A stretch of 64,000 nucleotides of DNA from JBQTGK01 sp052400665 (GTDB lineage Bacteria > Bacteroidota > Bacteroidia > Bacteroidales > Marinifilaceae). Every line of letters begins with the position of its first letter. The first letter of the stretch is position 1. Both the position numbers and the translations under genes were made by a program. Location: NCBI GenBank assembly GCA_052400665.1, contig JBQTGK010000001.1; one strand, given 5' to 3'. The notes under the pieces are model-generated. The model was not told the origin of the DNA and made no database searches. It was given only the letters and a program-made list of their open reading frames with translations. Shown here piece by piece: positions 45,035-53,141 of this stretch.

Positions 45035-47116
45035 ATGAACAGTAAACAGGTATTCAGAATTATATTTGCATTACTACTAATTATAACGGGAAGCATATCT
45101 TTATCTGCCCAAAATAATCAATTAGTGAAGGGAAATCGTTTATTCGAAAATGAAGAATATTCCGATGCTCAATACTACTACGAGAAATATTTACTGAATT
45201 CGGAGGATATTAAAATCAAAAGAAAATTAGCTTATTGTTATACCCAAACTCAAAAAGACAATAAAGCTCTTTACTTAATGGAAAATATTGTTGCCAGCAA
45301 TGAAGTTATACCCGAAGATTATCTTCAGTATGCAGAGCTCTTAAAAAGAACAAGAAACTATATCAAAGCAATAAATTGGTACAAAAAATATGCTAAATTT
45401 TATCCCGATCACAAAAACATAACAAATCTGATTTTATCCTGTAATTTAATAAATGAACTGGAAGACAAACAGCTATATACTGTCACACCTCTAGGTATTA
45501 ATACAGCTCAATCCGATTTTGTATCTGCACTTTATAAAAATGGAATTTTATTTGTATCGGGACGCCCAAATAAAACCTCGAGAGCTACTGATGGTAGAAC
45601 AGGAGAATATTATCTGGACCTTTATTATGCAGAAAAAAGCGGATCTAAATTTCTTTCACCAAAGCCTTTTAATAATCTTTTTAATTCAAAATATCACGAA
45701 GGACCAGCTTGCTTTAGTCCTAACGAAAAATTTATTTATTTCACCAGAAATAAGGGAAATCTAAATTTAGAAGGGAAATCCGAGTTAAACATATACACTT
45801 CACGATTTAATGGAAAATCATGGGATAAACCAGAATTATTCCTTTTCTCAGGAAAAAATTATTCAATCGGTCATCCAAGTATATCTCCAGACGGAAGGTT
45901 TCTTTATTTTATTTCGAACATGGATGGTGGATATGGTGGTACCGATATTTATTTATGTCGTAAACAGGGCTTTGCATGGAGTAAACCAATAAACCTTGGT
46001 CCTACAGTAAATACTGCCGGCAACGAAATGTTCCCTTTTATAGCTGCTGATAACTATCTTTATTTTTCTTCAAACGGACATATTGGCTTTGGAGGATTAG
46101 ATATCTTTAAAACAACTTTTGAACAGAACCAATGGACATATCCCGTAAATCTGGGCCCACCATTCAATTCAGAAAAAGATGATTTTGGATTTCTAATAGC
46201 TAAAAATAAAGAAATAGGATATTTTTCGTCGAACCGAAGAGGCAACGATGATATGTTCTCATTTGAAGCCAATAAAGACAAGATTATTACTTTAAAAGGC
46301 CGCATTACCGAAGCAAAAACAAAATTCTCTTTAGATAGTGTCCAGGTAGTACTTATGGATAATTTATCGAAAGAAAAAATTAGCTATACCAAGAATAAAG
46401 GGCTGTTTAATCTAGATATTTTTGATGGAAAAAACTACAGCTTAATTGTTAGTAAACCTGGCTACAAAACCAAACGAATTCTTTATTTTGCCAATAGTAA
46501 AAAAACAAACAATCAGCTTAACATTGTAATGGAAAAAACTCCCTGGGTAGAATTTAAAGGTAACATTATCGATCAACATTCGGGTCGTTCCATAGAAAAT
46601 ACAAGCATCGAAATCATTAATCAAACTTATAAAATTAATAGCTTTTGCGAATCGGATGAATATGGTGATTTTATAAAAGAAATCGACCCTTCAAAATCTT
46701 ATGATATTATTATCAATAAGGATGGATATTTTACAAAAGTTTTAACTAATTATGAATACTTTTCTGATAAGTACGAACAAATTGTATTGGAAGAATTTAA
46801 TCATAATAAGCAAATGGAATTGTTTGGAGTGGAATATGATAAAAATTCTTCGGAATTAAAGGAACCTACTATTTCGGAATTAAATAATTTAACTGGTTTG
46901 CTTAAAGTTAATCCAAACATTGCAATTGAAATAATTGGATTTACAAATATCGATCAAAGCAAAAAAGACAATAAATTACTTAGTCTGGAGAGAGCAAAAA
47001 AAGCTGCCAACTATATTATTTCAAAAGGAATTACAAGCAACCGTATTCAATACAAAGCAGGAGGATATAATTCTGATAAATCAGCTCTTACAGTAAAACT
47101 TATTGAAGCATTTTAA
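45035..47116 (+). CDS. PorE-like protein (TPR, PD40 propeller, CRD, degenerate OmpA domain)
   Basis: This 693-aa protein has a signal peptide (to about residue 26), TPR-like helices (27-140), a PD40-type propeller (about 165-410; ISPDGRFLYFISN, DGGYGGTDIYL) and two carboxypeptidase-regulatory-like modules (about 415-590). It ends in an OmpA-like domain (590-693). PorE links the T9SS to peptidoglycan. In this OmpA domain the usual GHTD motif reads GFTNID and the chain stops right after the GGYNS strand, so peptidoglycan binding may be weak. It starts five bases after the PorP/SprF gene. Confidence 0.83.
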   Translation: MNSKQVFRIIFALLLIITGSISLSAQNNQLVKGNRLFENEEYSDAQYYYEKYLLNSEDIKIKRKLAYCYTQTQKDNKALYLMENIVASNEVIPEDYLQYAELLKRTRNYIKAINWYKKYAKFYPDHKNITNLILSCNLINELEDKQLYTVTPLGINTAQSDFVSALYKNGILFVSGRPNKTSRATDGRTGEYYLDLYYAEKSGSKFLSPKPFNNLFNSKYHEGPACFSPNEKFIYFTRNKGNLNLEGKSELNIYTSRFNGKSWDKPELFLFSGKNYSIGHPSISPDGRFLYFISNMDGGYGGTDIYLCRKQGFAWSKPINLGPTVNTAGNEMFPFIAADNYLYFSSNGHIGFGGLDIFKTTFEQNQWTYPVNLGPPFNSEKDDFGFLIAKNKEIGYFSSNRRGNDDMFSFEANKDKIITLKGRITEAKTKFSLDSVQVVLMDNLSKEKISYTKNKGLFNLDIFDGKNYSLIVSKPGYKTKRILYFANSKKTNNQLNIVMEKTPWVEFKGNIIDQHSGRSIENTSIEIINQTYKINSFCESDEYGDFIKEIDPSKSYDIIINKDGYFTKVLTNYEYFSDKYEQIVLEEFNHNKQMELFGVEYDKNSSELKEPTISELNNLTGLLKVNPNIAIEIIGFTNIDQSKKDNKLLSLERAKKAANYIISKGITSNRIQYKAGGYNSDKSALTVKLIEAF

Positions 47117-47127
47117 GAATAAATTAC

Positions 47128-47733
47128 ATGACCTTAATTATAATTGCCATAACAGCTTTAGTTTCTATAGCGGCATTTAAAAATGATAAATTATTATATA
47201 AATATCAGTTTAATGCGTATCAGGTTTTAAAAAGAAATCAATGGTACAGAATGATTACTTATGGTTTTATACATGCAAATTGGGACCATTTGCTCGTAAA
47301 TATGATTGTATTATATTTTTTCGGTGATTCTCTGGAGTACTACTTCTCTGATTATTTTGACTCATTGGGAATTTTTTACTTCGTAATTTTATATTTAAGT
47401 GCGATTGTAATTTCAACTTTAGTTGACTTAAGAAAACATCGCGAACACTATCATTACAACGCAGTGGGCGCTTCAGGAGCAACCTCGGCCGTTGTATTTG
47501 CAACTATATTTTTCGCGCCATTAAATTCCATCTACCTATTTTTCGTAATTCCAATTCCAGGAATAATTTTTGCTACTGCTTACTTATATTATTCTTACTA
47601 TATGAGCAAAAAAAACGTCGATAATATTGGGCATAGCGCACATCTTTCGGGCGCTCTTTTTGGATTTCTATTTCCGATGATAATTAAACCACAATTATTC
47701 TCTGTATTTTTGCACGAGATTCTCAAATTTTAA
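47128..47733 (+). CDS. Rhomboid intramembrane serine protease
   Basis: This 201-aa protein has six membrane helices. It carries the rhomboid motifs: HANWDHLLVNM in loop 1, the catalytic serine 116 in GASGA and the catalytic histidine 172 in GHSAHLSG. It cuts membrane proteins within or near the bilayer. Substrates are unknown. It starts 11 bases after the PorE-like gene and ends three before the phosphatase gene, continuing the same transcription unit. Confidence 0.9.
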   Translation: MTLIIIAITALVSIAAFKNDKLLYKYQFNAYQVLKRNQWYRMITYGFIHANWDHLLVNMIVLYFFGDSLEYYFSDYFDSLGIFYFVILYLSAIVISTLVDLRKHREHYHYNAVGASGATSAVVFATIFFAPLNSIYLFFVIPIPGIIFATAYLYYSYYMSKKNVDNIGHSAHLSGALFGFLFPMIIKPQLFSVFLHEILKF

Positions 47734-47736
47734 ATC

Positions 47737-48234
47737 ATGCAAAAAGCAATTTTCCTGGATCGTGACGGACTTATCAATTCCGACATTGGACATTATTATA
47801 TTTATCGTGTTAAAGATTTTGTAATTAACGAAGGCATAATTTCTTCACTAAAAAAATTTTCAGAAGCTGGTTATCTTCTAATTATTGTTACCAATCAGGG
47901 AGGAGTAGCTAAAGGTTTATATACCGAAGAAGATGTAAATAAAGTTCATAACTACATGCTGTCGATATTCAAAAAGGAAAATATTAAAATTGAGAAAATT
48001 TATTTCTGTCCTCATCACGATAGCATTGGGCCTTGCGAATGTCGAAAACCAAGCCCTTATTTCTTTAATAAAGCAATTAAAGAGTTTAATATCGATACAA
48101 AACAATCATATATGATTGGCGATAGCGAGAGAGATGTGCAAGCTTCTCAAGCTGCAGGAATAAAAGGAATAAAAGTAAATTCCAATGAAAATATCAGTTC
48201 ATGTTGTGAAAAAATATTAAAAGGAGAAATTTAA
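47737..48234 (+). CDS. gmhB: HAD-IIIA phosphatase, GmhB-like (heptose bisphosphate phosphatase)
   Basis: This 165-aa HAD-superfamily protein has the nucleophile pair D8 and D10 in FLDRDG, motif II in IVTNQGGVAKG, and the zinc loop CPHHDSIGPCECRKPSP typical of GmhB. Motif IV is MIGDSERDV. GmhB removes the 7-phosphate of heptose 1,7-bisphosphate on the way to lipopolysaccharide core. No heptose genes are near, and relatives act on histidinol phosphate, so the substrate is open. The next gene's ATG follows the stop directly. Confidence 0.78.
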   Translation: MQKAIFLDRDGLINSDIGHYYIYRVKDFVINEGIISSLKKFSEAGYLLIIVTNQGGVAKGLYTEEDVNKVHNYMLSIFKKENIKIEKIYFCPHHDSIGPCECRKPSPYFFNKAIKEFNIDTKQSYMIGDSERDVQASQAAGIKGIKVNSNENISSCCEKILKGEI

Positions 48235-49089
48235 ATGAACACTGTGGAGTATATTAGTCTTAACGGAGAATTATTTCTGAAAGATGAAGCAATTTTTGGA
48301 GCTTCAAACAGAGCTTTCCGTTATGGAGATTCACTTTTCGAGACCATTCATGCCAACGGAACCGAAATTCAGTTTCTGAAAGATCATCTTAACCGACTAA
48401 GTAAAGGCATTAAAACATTGGGAATGATTATTCCGAATAATTTTAATGAAAAAATCCGTAAAGATATTACTTACCTTATTAATAAAAATAAGGCTTTTAG
48501 TGGTACCAGAATTCGTTTAAGCGTATTTAGAAACGATGGAGGCTTATACACTCCTGCCAACAATAATATATCTTACTTAATCGAAACTTCTCCTCTTAAA
48601 TCTGATAAATACCAACTTAATAAGAAGGGATTAAAAATTGGAATTTATACAGATATCAAAAAAAGCTCAAGCTTACTTTCTCAATTTAAAACCGGAAATT
48701 CTCTGCTATTTATAATGGCTGCAAATCATAAATTAAAAATGAATTTAGATGATTGTTTGCTAATTAACGAAAGAGGAAATATCGTAGAAAGCACAAGCTC
48801 AAATGTATTTATTGTAAAGAATAATGTCCTTATGACTCCCGGAATAGATTGTGGAGCCGTTGCAGGAATTATGAGAGAGCAACTAATTAAAGCTGCCCTA
48901 AACTTAAATCTTACAATTTATGAAGATTGTGATTTATCCATAAAAGATATTTACGAAGCCGATGAAATATTCCTAAGTAATGCAATAACCGGAATTAAAT
49001 GGGTGGTAGCTTTTGAAGACAGGCGCTTTTTTAATAAAACAGCCAAAATACTAATCGAAGAACTTAATAAAAATACTTTTAAGTTTTAG
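48235..49089 (+). CDS. Class IV (PLP) aminotransferase family protein
   Basis: This 284-aa protein has the fold of branched-chain aminotransferase, D-amino acid aminotransferase and aminodeoxychorismate lyase. FGASNRAFRYGDSLFETI opens the protein. The PLP lysine is expected in LLSQFKTGNSLL, and the cofactor-binding NERGNIVESTSSNVF lies near 180-195. Short length and lack of the IlvE signature make 4-amino-4-deoxychorismate lyase (PabC) as likely as an amino acid aminotransferase. It begins right after the gmhB-like stop. Confidence 0.78.
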   Translation: MNTVEYISLNGELFLKDEAIFGASNRAFRYGDSLFETIHANGTEIQFLKDHLNRLSKGIKTLGMIIPNNFNEKIRKDITYLINKNKAFSGTRIRLSVFRNDGGLYTPANNNISYLIETSPLKSDKYQLNKKGLKIGIYTDIKKSSSLLSQFKTGNSLLFIMAANHKLKMNLDDCLLINERGNIVESTSSNVFIVKNNVLMTPGIDCGAVAGIMREQLIKAALNLNLTIYEDCDLSIKDIYEADEIFLSNAITGIKWVVAFEDRRFFNKTAKILIEELNKNTFKF

Positions 49090-49093
49090 CTTA

Positions 49094-49684
49094 TTAGTTC
49101 ATACTTGGATTTTCGGGAAAATTAGACCAAAGTCGATATTTACCACCTAATTTGCGCAGGCTTTTTTCCCATAAATTCGAGAGATTTAAACTCATAATAC
49201 TTTTAACATCAATCTTGCTTACCAACCAGGAATTTTCTTTGATTTCCTCCTCGAGTTGGCCGGCACTCCAACCAGAATATCCTGCAAAGAAACGAACCTG
49301 ATGTGGCAATACCTTCTTCTGCTCAATTAAATCTTTTAAGACATTAAAATCGCCTCCCCAATAAAGCTGATCTGAAATATGAATGCTATTGGGAATTAAC
49401 TCGGGAATAGTGTGTATGTAATAAATTCTGTTGGTATCAACTGGTCCTCCCATATAAACATCACCATCAAAATGTGCGATATTAATTAATACCTCATCCA
49501 ATGATATGTTTATTGGTTTATTTAACACAAAACCAACAGCTCCATTTTCATTAAACTCTGCCAATAAAATTATGGAGCGTTTAAAATAACGTCCTTCCAA
49601 AAAAGGCTCAGCTATTAATACTTTTCCTTTTTCCGGGTTAATGTTGTTATTTTCTATTCTAAACAAATCTGAAGTCTCGTCCAC
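49094..49684 (-). CDS. yqgE: YqgE/AlgH family protein
   Basis: This protein of about 196 aa belongs to the YqgE/AlgH (DUF179) family. GKVLIAEPFLEGRYFKRSIILL is the conserved start, GAVGFVLNKPI follows, and the middle has FAGYSGWSAGQLEEEI. The structure is known for relatives but not the function. No ATG is available. The GTG at 49684 gives a normal-length N-terminus (MDETSDLFRI). A TTG at 49720 would add 12 hydrophobic residues and is less likely. Confidence 0.82.
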   Translation of the reverse strand: MDETSDLFRIENNNINPEKGKVLIAEPFLEGRYFKRSIILLAEFNENGAVGFVLNKPINISLDEVLINIAHFDGDVYMGGPVDTNRIYYIHTIPELIPNSIHISDQLYWGGDFNVLKDLIEQKKVLPHQVRFFAGYSGWSAGQLEEEIKENSWLVSKIDVKSIMSLNLSNLWEKSLRKLGGKYRLWSNFPENPSMN

Positions 49685-49834
49685 ATCAACTAAATTAATT
49701 ATAACGTACAAAATAATCAATTTTAGGAAAAAAAAAGAATTAAATTAATGAGATATCGCGCGTAGTACAGACAATCCGTTAGTATAGTATAATCTAAATC
49801 TGTATATTTATTGCTTCCATAAATTCCTATTCCA

Positions 49835-51781
49835 ATGCATAAATACCTTTTAAATCTGCTATTATTATCTTTTTTAGTATGTGATTTTTCACCTGTGCTT
49901 TCATCTACAAATCAACATATAAAAAGTAACTCGACCTTTAAAATAGAATTACCTAAAATTATTGTTGCCGATATAAAATCGCAACTTAATATTACTCTTA
50001 ATAAAGATTGGCCACAAACCAATGATAGCATAAGTTTACTGCTAAACACAAAAAAAATTACTGTAAAACCTAGTAAAAATAGCATTACTCTTCCCTATGT
50101 ATATAAGGGCAAGCAAAAAATAACTGTACAAATAGGAAACCATCACCAAAGTAAACTATACTCAGCAATTCCTTTGTGGATGTCTATTCTGCCTCCTCTT
50201 ATTGCAATAGTAATGGCATTGCTTTTTAAGGAAGTATTTTCTGCTCTTTTTGTTGGCTTATTCTCGGGAACATTAATCATTTTTTCTTTTCAGGATATAT
50301 CCATCTTTTCAGCTTTTTTTAAGGCAATTTTTGCAATATCAGATACATATATTATACAATCACTAGCTGATACCGGACATATTTCCATTATTGTATTTTC
50401 GATGTTAATTGGAGCTATGGTTAAGCTAATTACGCAAAATGGTGGTATGCAGGGAGTTGTAAATAAACTCTCTAAATTCGCCCAAAGCCCAAGATCAGGA
50501 CAATTTGTAACCTGGCTATTAGGCGTACTTATTTTTTTCGACGATTATGCAAATACTTTGGTGGTTGGAAATACCATGCGTCCGGTAAGTGACCGACTAA
50601 AAATATCGCGTGAAAAATTAGCCTATATTGTTGATTCTACAGCTGCTCCGGTTGCATCAATTGCAATGATAACAACCTGGATTGGAATAGAATTAAGCTA
50701 TATTCAATCGGCAACAGTTCAAATAAATGTTGACGAAAGTCCGTATAGTATTTTTTTAAATTCGCTACCCACTCGCTTTTATCCATTTTTCACCCTATTC
50801 TTTATTTTAATGCTGATAGTAATGAAAAAGGACTTTGGTCCAATGTATAAAGCCGAATTACGAAGCAGAAACAAAGAACAACACATATCTACAAACACTG
50901 AACCTGCTAAACTAAACGGATCAGAAGAAATTGAAATTCCTAAAAATATACCTACTAGATGGTACAATGCCGGAATTCCTGTTTTAGTAGTAATTTTTGG
51001 CACTTTTGCAGGTTTAGTATTTACCGGATGGGATACCAGTATCTGGAATGACAGTAATATTTCATTTGGCAGTAAACTTTCTCATATAATTGGTGCTTCT
51101 GATTCTTATTTAGCCTTACTGTGGTCTTCCTTATCTGCAGTTTTAATAGCTGCATTTTTAAGTATAAGTCAACGAATTTTAAGTCTTAAAACAACTATTG
51201 ATGCATTGGTAAGTGGCTTTAAAACCATGCTTACCGCAATATTAATTCTTATATTGGCCTGGGCCTTAGCCGATATTACCAAAGACATGCATACCGCAGA
51301 TTTTATTTCTAATATACTAATTGCAACCGAAGTTCCACCGCAATTTTTACCTGCATTTACTTTCCTATTGTCAGCCTTAATAGCTTTCTCAACAGGTTCA
51401 TCGTGGGGAACAATGGCAATTTTATATCCTCTCATTTTACCAGCTTCGTGGGCTCTTTGTCATTCTGCCGGAATGAATAATCTGGAAAGCATGAACATAT
51501 TCTACATAACGGTTTCGGCCATTCTTGCTGGTTCGGTTCTTGGCGATCATTGTTCTCCAATATCCGACACCACAATATTAAGCTCCTTGGCCAGCTCCTG
51601 TAATCATATAGAACATGTACGAACCCAATTACCCTATGCGCTAACAGTAGGTATGGTTTCAATAGTTGCTGGATTATTACCAGCTGCCTATGGTGTTTCG
51701 TCCTGGTTATTAATTCCTGCAGGATTTTTAACTCTTTATTTTATAGTAAAATTTGCTGGTAAAAAAACTGATATCTTATAA
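49835..51781 (+). CDS. nhaC: NhaC-type Na+/H+ antiporter with N-terminal extracytoplasmic domain
   Basis: This 648-aa protein has a signal-like N-terminus (1-24) and about 85 residues of hydrophilic beta-rich sequence. About 12 membrane helices start near residue 112 (LWMSILPPLIAIVMALLF). NhaC-family stretches are FFDDYANTLVVGNTMRPVSD, with acidic residues in the membrane, and STGSSWGTMAILYPL. It exchanges sodium for protons or for a small organic ion. The extra outer domain (25-108) is unusual for the family and may bind a solute or stabilise the transporter. Confidence 0.87.
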   Translation: MHKYLLNLLLLSFLVCDFSPVLSSTNQHIKSNSTFKIELPKIIVADIKSQLNITLNKDWPQTNDSISLLLNTKKITVKPSKNSITLPYVYKGKQKITVQIGNHHQSKLYSAIPLWMSILPPLIAIVMALLFKEVFSALFVGLFSGTLIIFSFQDISIFSAFFKAIFAISDTYIIQSLADTGHISIIVFSMLIGAMVKLITQNGGMQGVVNKLSKFAQSPRSGQFVTWLLGVLIFFDDYANTLVVGNTMRPVSDRLKISREKLAYIVDSTAAPVASIAMITTWIGIELSYIQSATVQINVDESPYSIFLNSLPTRFYPFFTLFFILMLIVMKKDFGPMYKAELRSRNKEQHISTNTEPAKLNGSEEIEIPKNIPTRWYNAGIPVLVVIFGTFAGLVFTGWDTSIWNDSNISFGSKLSHIIGASDSYLALLWSSLSAVLIAAFLSISQRILSLKTTIDALVSGFKTMLTAILILILAWALADITKDMHTADFISNILIATEVPPQFLPAFTFLLSALIAFSTGSSWGTMAILYPLILPASWALCHSAGMNNLESMNIFYITVSAILAGSVLGDHCSPISDTTILSSLASSCNHIEHVRTQLPYALTVGMVSIVAGLLPAAYGVSSWLLIPAGFLTLYFIVKFAGKKTDIL

Positions 51782-52132
51782 AGAAACTCCTGTTAACTAT
51801 GAGTCAGAGAGGCTTTTAGCTTATTTAAAATTTACTTTTTAAACTCGACGCTATCGCTTACTACTGTTTTTATTCGATACAAATACTAAGACACAAAAAA
51901 CCCGGTAAACTATGAAAAATATTTACCGGGATAATTTTTTCGTTGATTTAACAATTATCTGCTTCGATAATTTACCACTAACCACAATGATTTAAATCAA
52001 CACTAACTAAAAGCCTATATATTAAAGACGTATTTAAAAGAAAAAAGGTGAAAAGATCAGCCTTTATTTTTCAATATTTAACATTCTTTAACATTTAAGC
52101 TGAAAATCATATCAATTACTTTATTGCTATAA
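51782..52132. other. Convergent intergenic region nhaC / GNAT
   Basis: This is 351 bases between convergent genes. It contains a strong terminator at 51901-51940 and otherwise AT-rich DNA without coding potential. Confidence 0.6.
51899..51942 (+). terminator. Terminator after nhaC
   Basis: CCCGGTAAA (51901-51909) and TTTACCGGG (51922-51930) form a 9-bp stem followed by ATAATTTTTT. A-runs on the left side allow action on the other strand too. Confidence 0.85.
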
Positions 52133-52615
52133 TTACAACAACAGCTCCCAGTAGCCAATATCTAACCATTTATCGAATTTAAAACCTACTTCCCTAAATT
52201 CTCCTATTTTTCTGAATCCAAATTTTTCGTGCAGAGCTACACTTGCTTTATTAGGTATGGTTATACAACCAATTGCAGCATGATAATCGGTAGTCTTTAA
52301 ATCATCAAGTAATTTTTTATATAAAAGTGCACCAATTCCCACTCCACCAAAATCCGGATGCAAGTAAACTGTTGTTTCTACTGCAAATCGATATGAATAT
52401 CGCGATTTCCACTCTCCTGCATAAGCATAACCAATAATATTTCCTTGGTGCAAATAAACCAGCCACAAATACTTTAAACAAATATCATTAATCCTCTTTT
52501 CCATTTGCTTTACGGAAAGTTCTTCTTCTTCAAAAGTTACACAGGTATCGGTAATATAATAATTGTAGATATCGCAAATTTCTTTTGCGTCGGAGGGTTT
52601 TACAGGTCTTATCAT
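52133..52615 (-). CDS. GNAT acetyltransferase, phosphinothricin-acetyltransferase-like
   Basis: This 160-aa protein matches the PAT/YncA-type GNAT family: MIRPVKPSDAKEICDIYNYY, then the acceptor region YAGEWKSRYSYRFAVETTVYL, the CoA loop GGVGIGALLYKKLL and ASVALHEKFGFRKIGEFREVG. Relatives acetylate methionine sulfone, phosphinothricin or similar amines. The natural substrate here is unknown. It stands alone, between terminators. Confidence 0.85.
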   Translation of the reverse strand: MIRPVKPSDAKEICDIYNYYITDTCVTFEEEELSVKQMEKRINDICLKYLWLVYLHQGNIIGYAYAGEWKSRYSYRFAVETTVYLHPDFGGVGIGALLYKKLLDDLKTTDYHAAIGCITIPNKASVALHEKFGFRKIGEFREVGFKFDKWLDIGYWELLL

Positions 52616-52659
52616 CTAAATACTTTACTTATAAATAATTCTCAGACAAAATTAGGCAA

Positions 52660-52697
52660 AAAAAAGCAGTCATCCCCCTATGAATGACTGCTTATTG
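52660..52697 (-). terminator. Strong terminator, minus strand, unknown upstream transcript
   Basis: On the minus strand AAGCAGTCAT and ATGACTGCTT form a 10-bp stem followed by eight T. It lies upstream of the GNAT gene and about 445 bases past the E1 stop, so it may end a separate short transcript. Confidence 0.8.
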
Positions 52698-52904
52698 CTA
52701 CAAAATATAGCATTTTAGAATTGTGCCCTTACGTGTTATTTGTTTGCATCACCTAATTACATCGACACTTTCATACTAAAAAGTATTCGAGACAAGACCC
52801 CTATTTCTCATCTTGAACAATACTATAACAGGCATACTAAAAAAAGGGGTGACAAAGGAGTAAATAAAATATACTTTTTCTTTCGAGATACAATTTTCAT
52901 ATAC

Positions 52905-52938
52905 TAAAAACAGCCACATCAATTAGAGGTGACTGTTT
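52905..52938 (-). terminator. Terminator-like hairpin downstream of E1
   Basis: AAAAACAGTCACC and a partner with one mismatch (GTGGCTGTTTTT) pair around a short loop on the minus strand. It is about 205 bases past the E1 stop and may end that transcript. Confidence 0.6.
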
Positions 52939-53141
52939 TTAAATATTTTGCTTTTCATTTTTTAAGTTGATAAGAATTACCACATTGCATTCAACTATTA
53001 CTAACTAAAAAGCTTCTGCGAATATTCTCAATAAAAACTCGCACATTAGTAAGACAGTTAAATTCTTAAATGGGGTGAACAGAAATCATTAAATAAATGC
53101 AATTGTTTATAAAAGCCGCTTTTTATTATTTAAACGATAAT

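Larger units (their letters stand above)
52616..53141. other. Intergenic region with two minus-strand terminators
   Basis: This 526-base gap follows the E1 gene. It holds two terminator-like hairpins on the minus strand (52905-52938 and 52660-52695) about 210 bases apart. The motif ATACTAAAAA occurs three times (52773, 52834, 52901). A possible 25-codon frame on the minus strand from the ATG at 52900 is too weak to call. A small RNA between the hairpins is possible. Confidence 0.4.

Noticed and set aside
52822..52900. Possible 25-codon membrane peptide on the minus strand starting at 52900
   Set aside because: It is too short, without conservation evidence or ribosome site. Chance is likely in AT-rich DNA.
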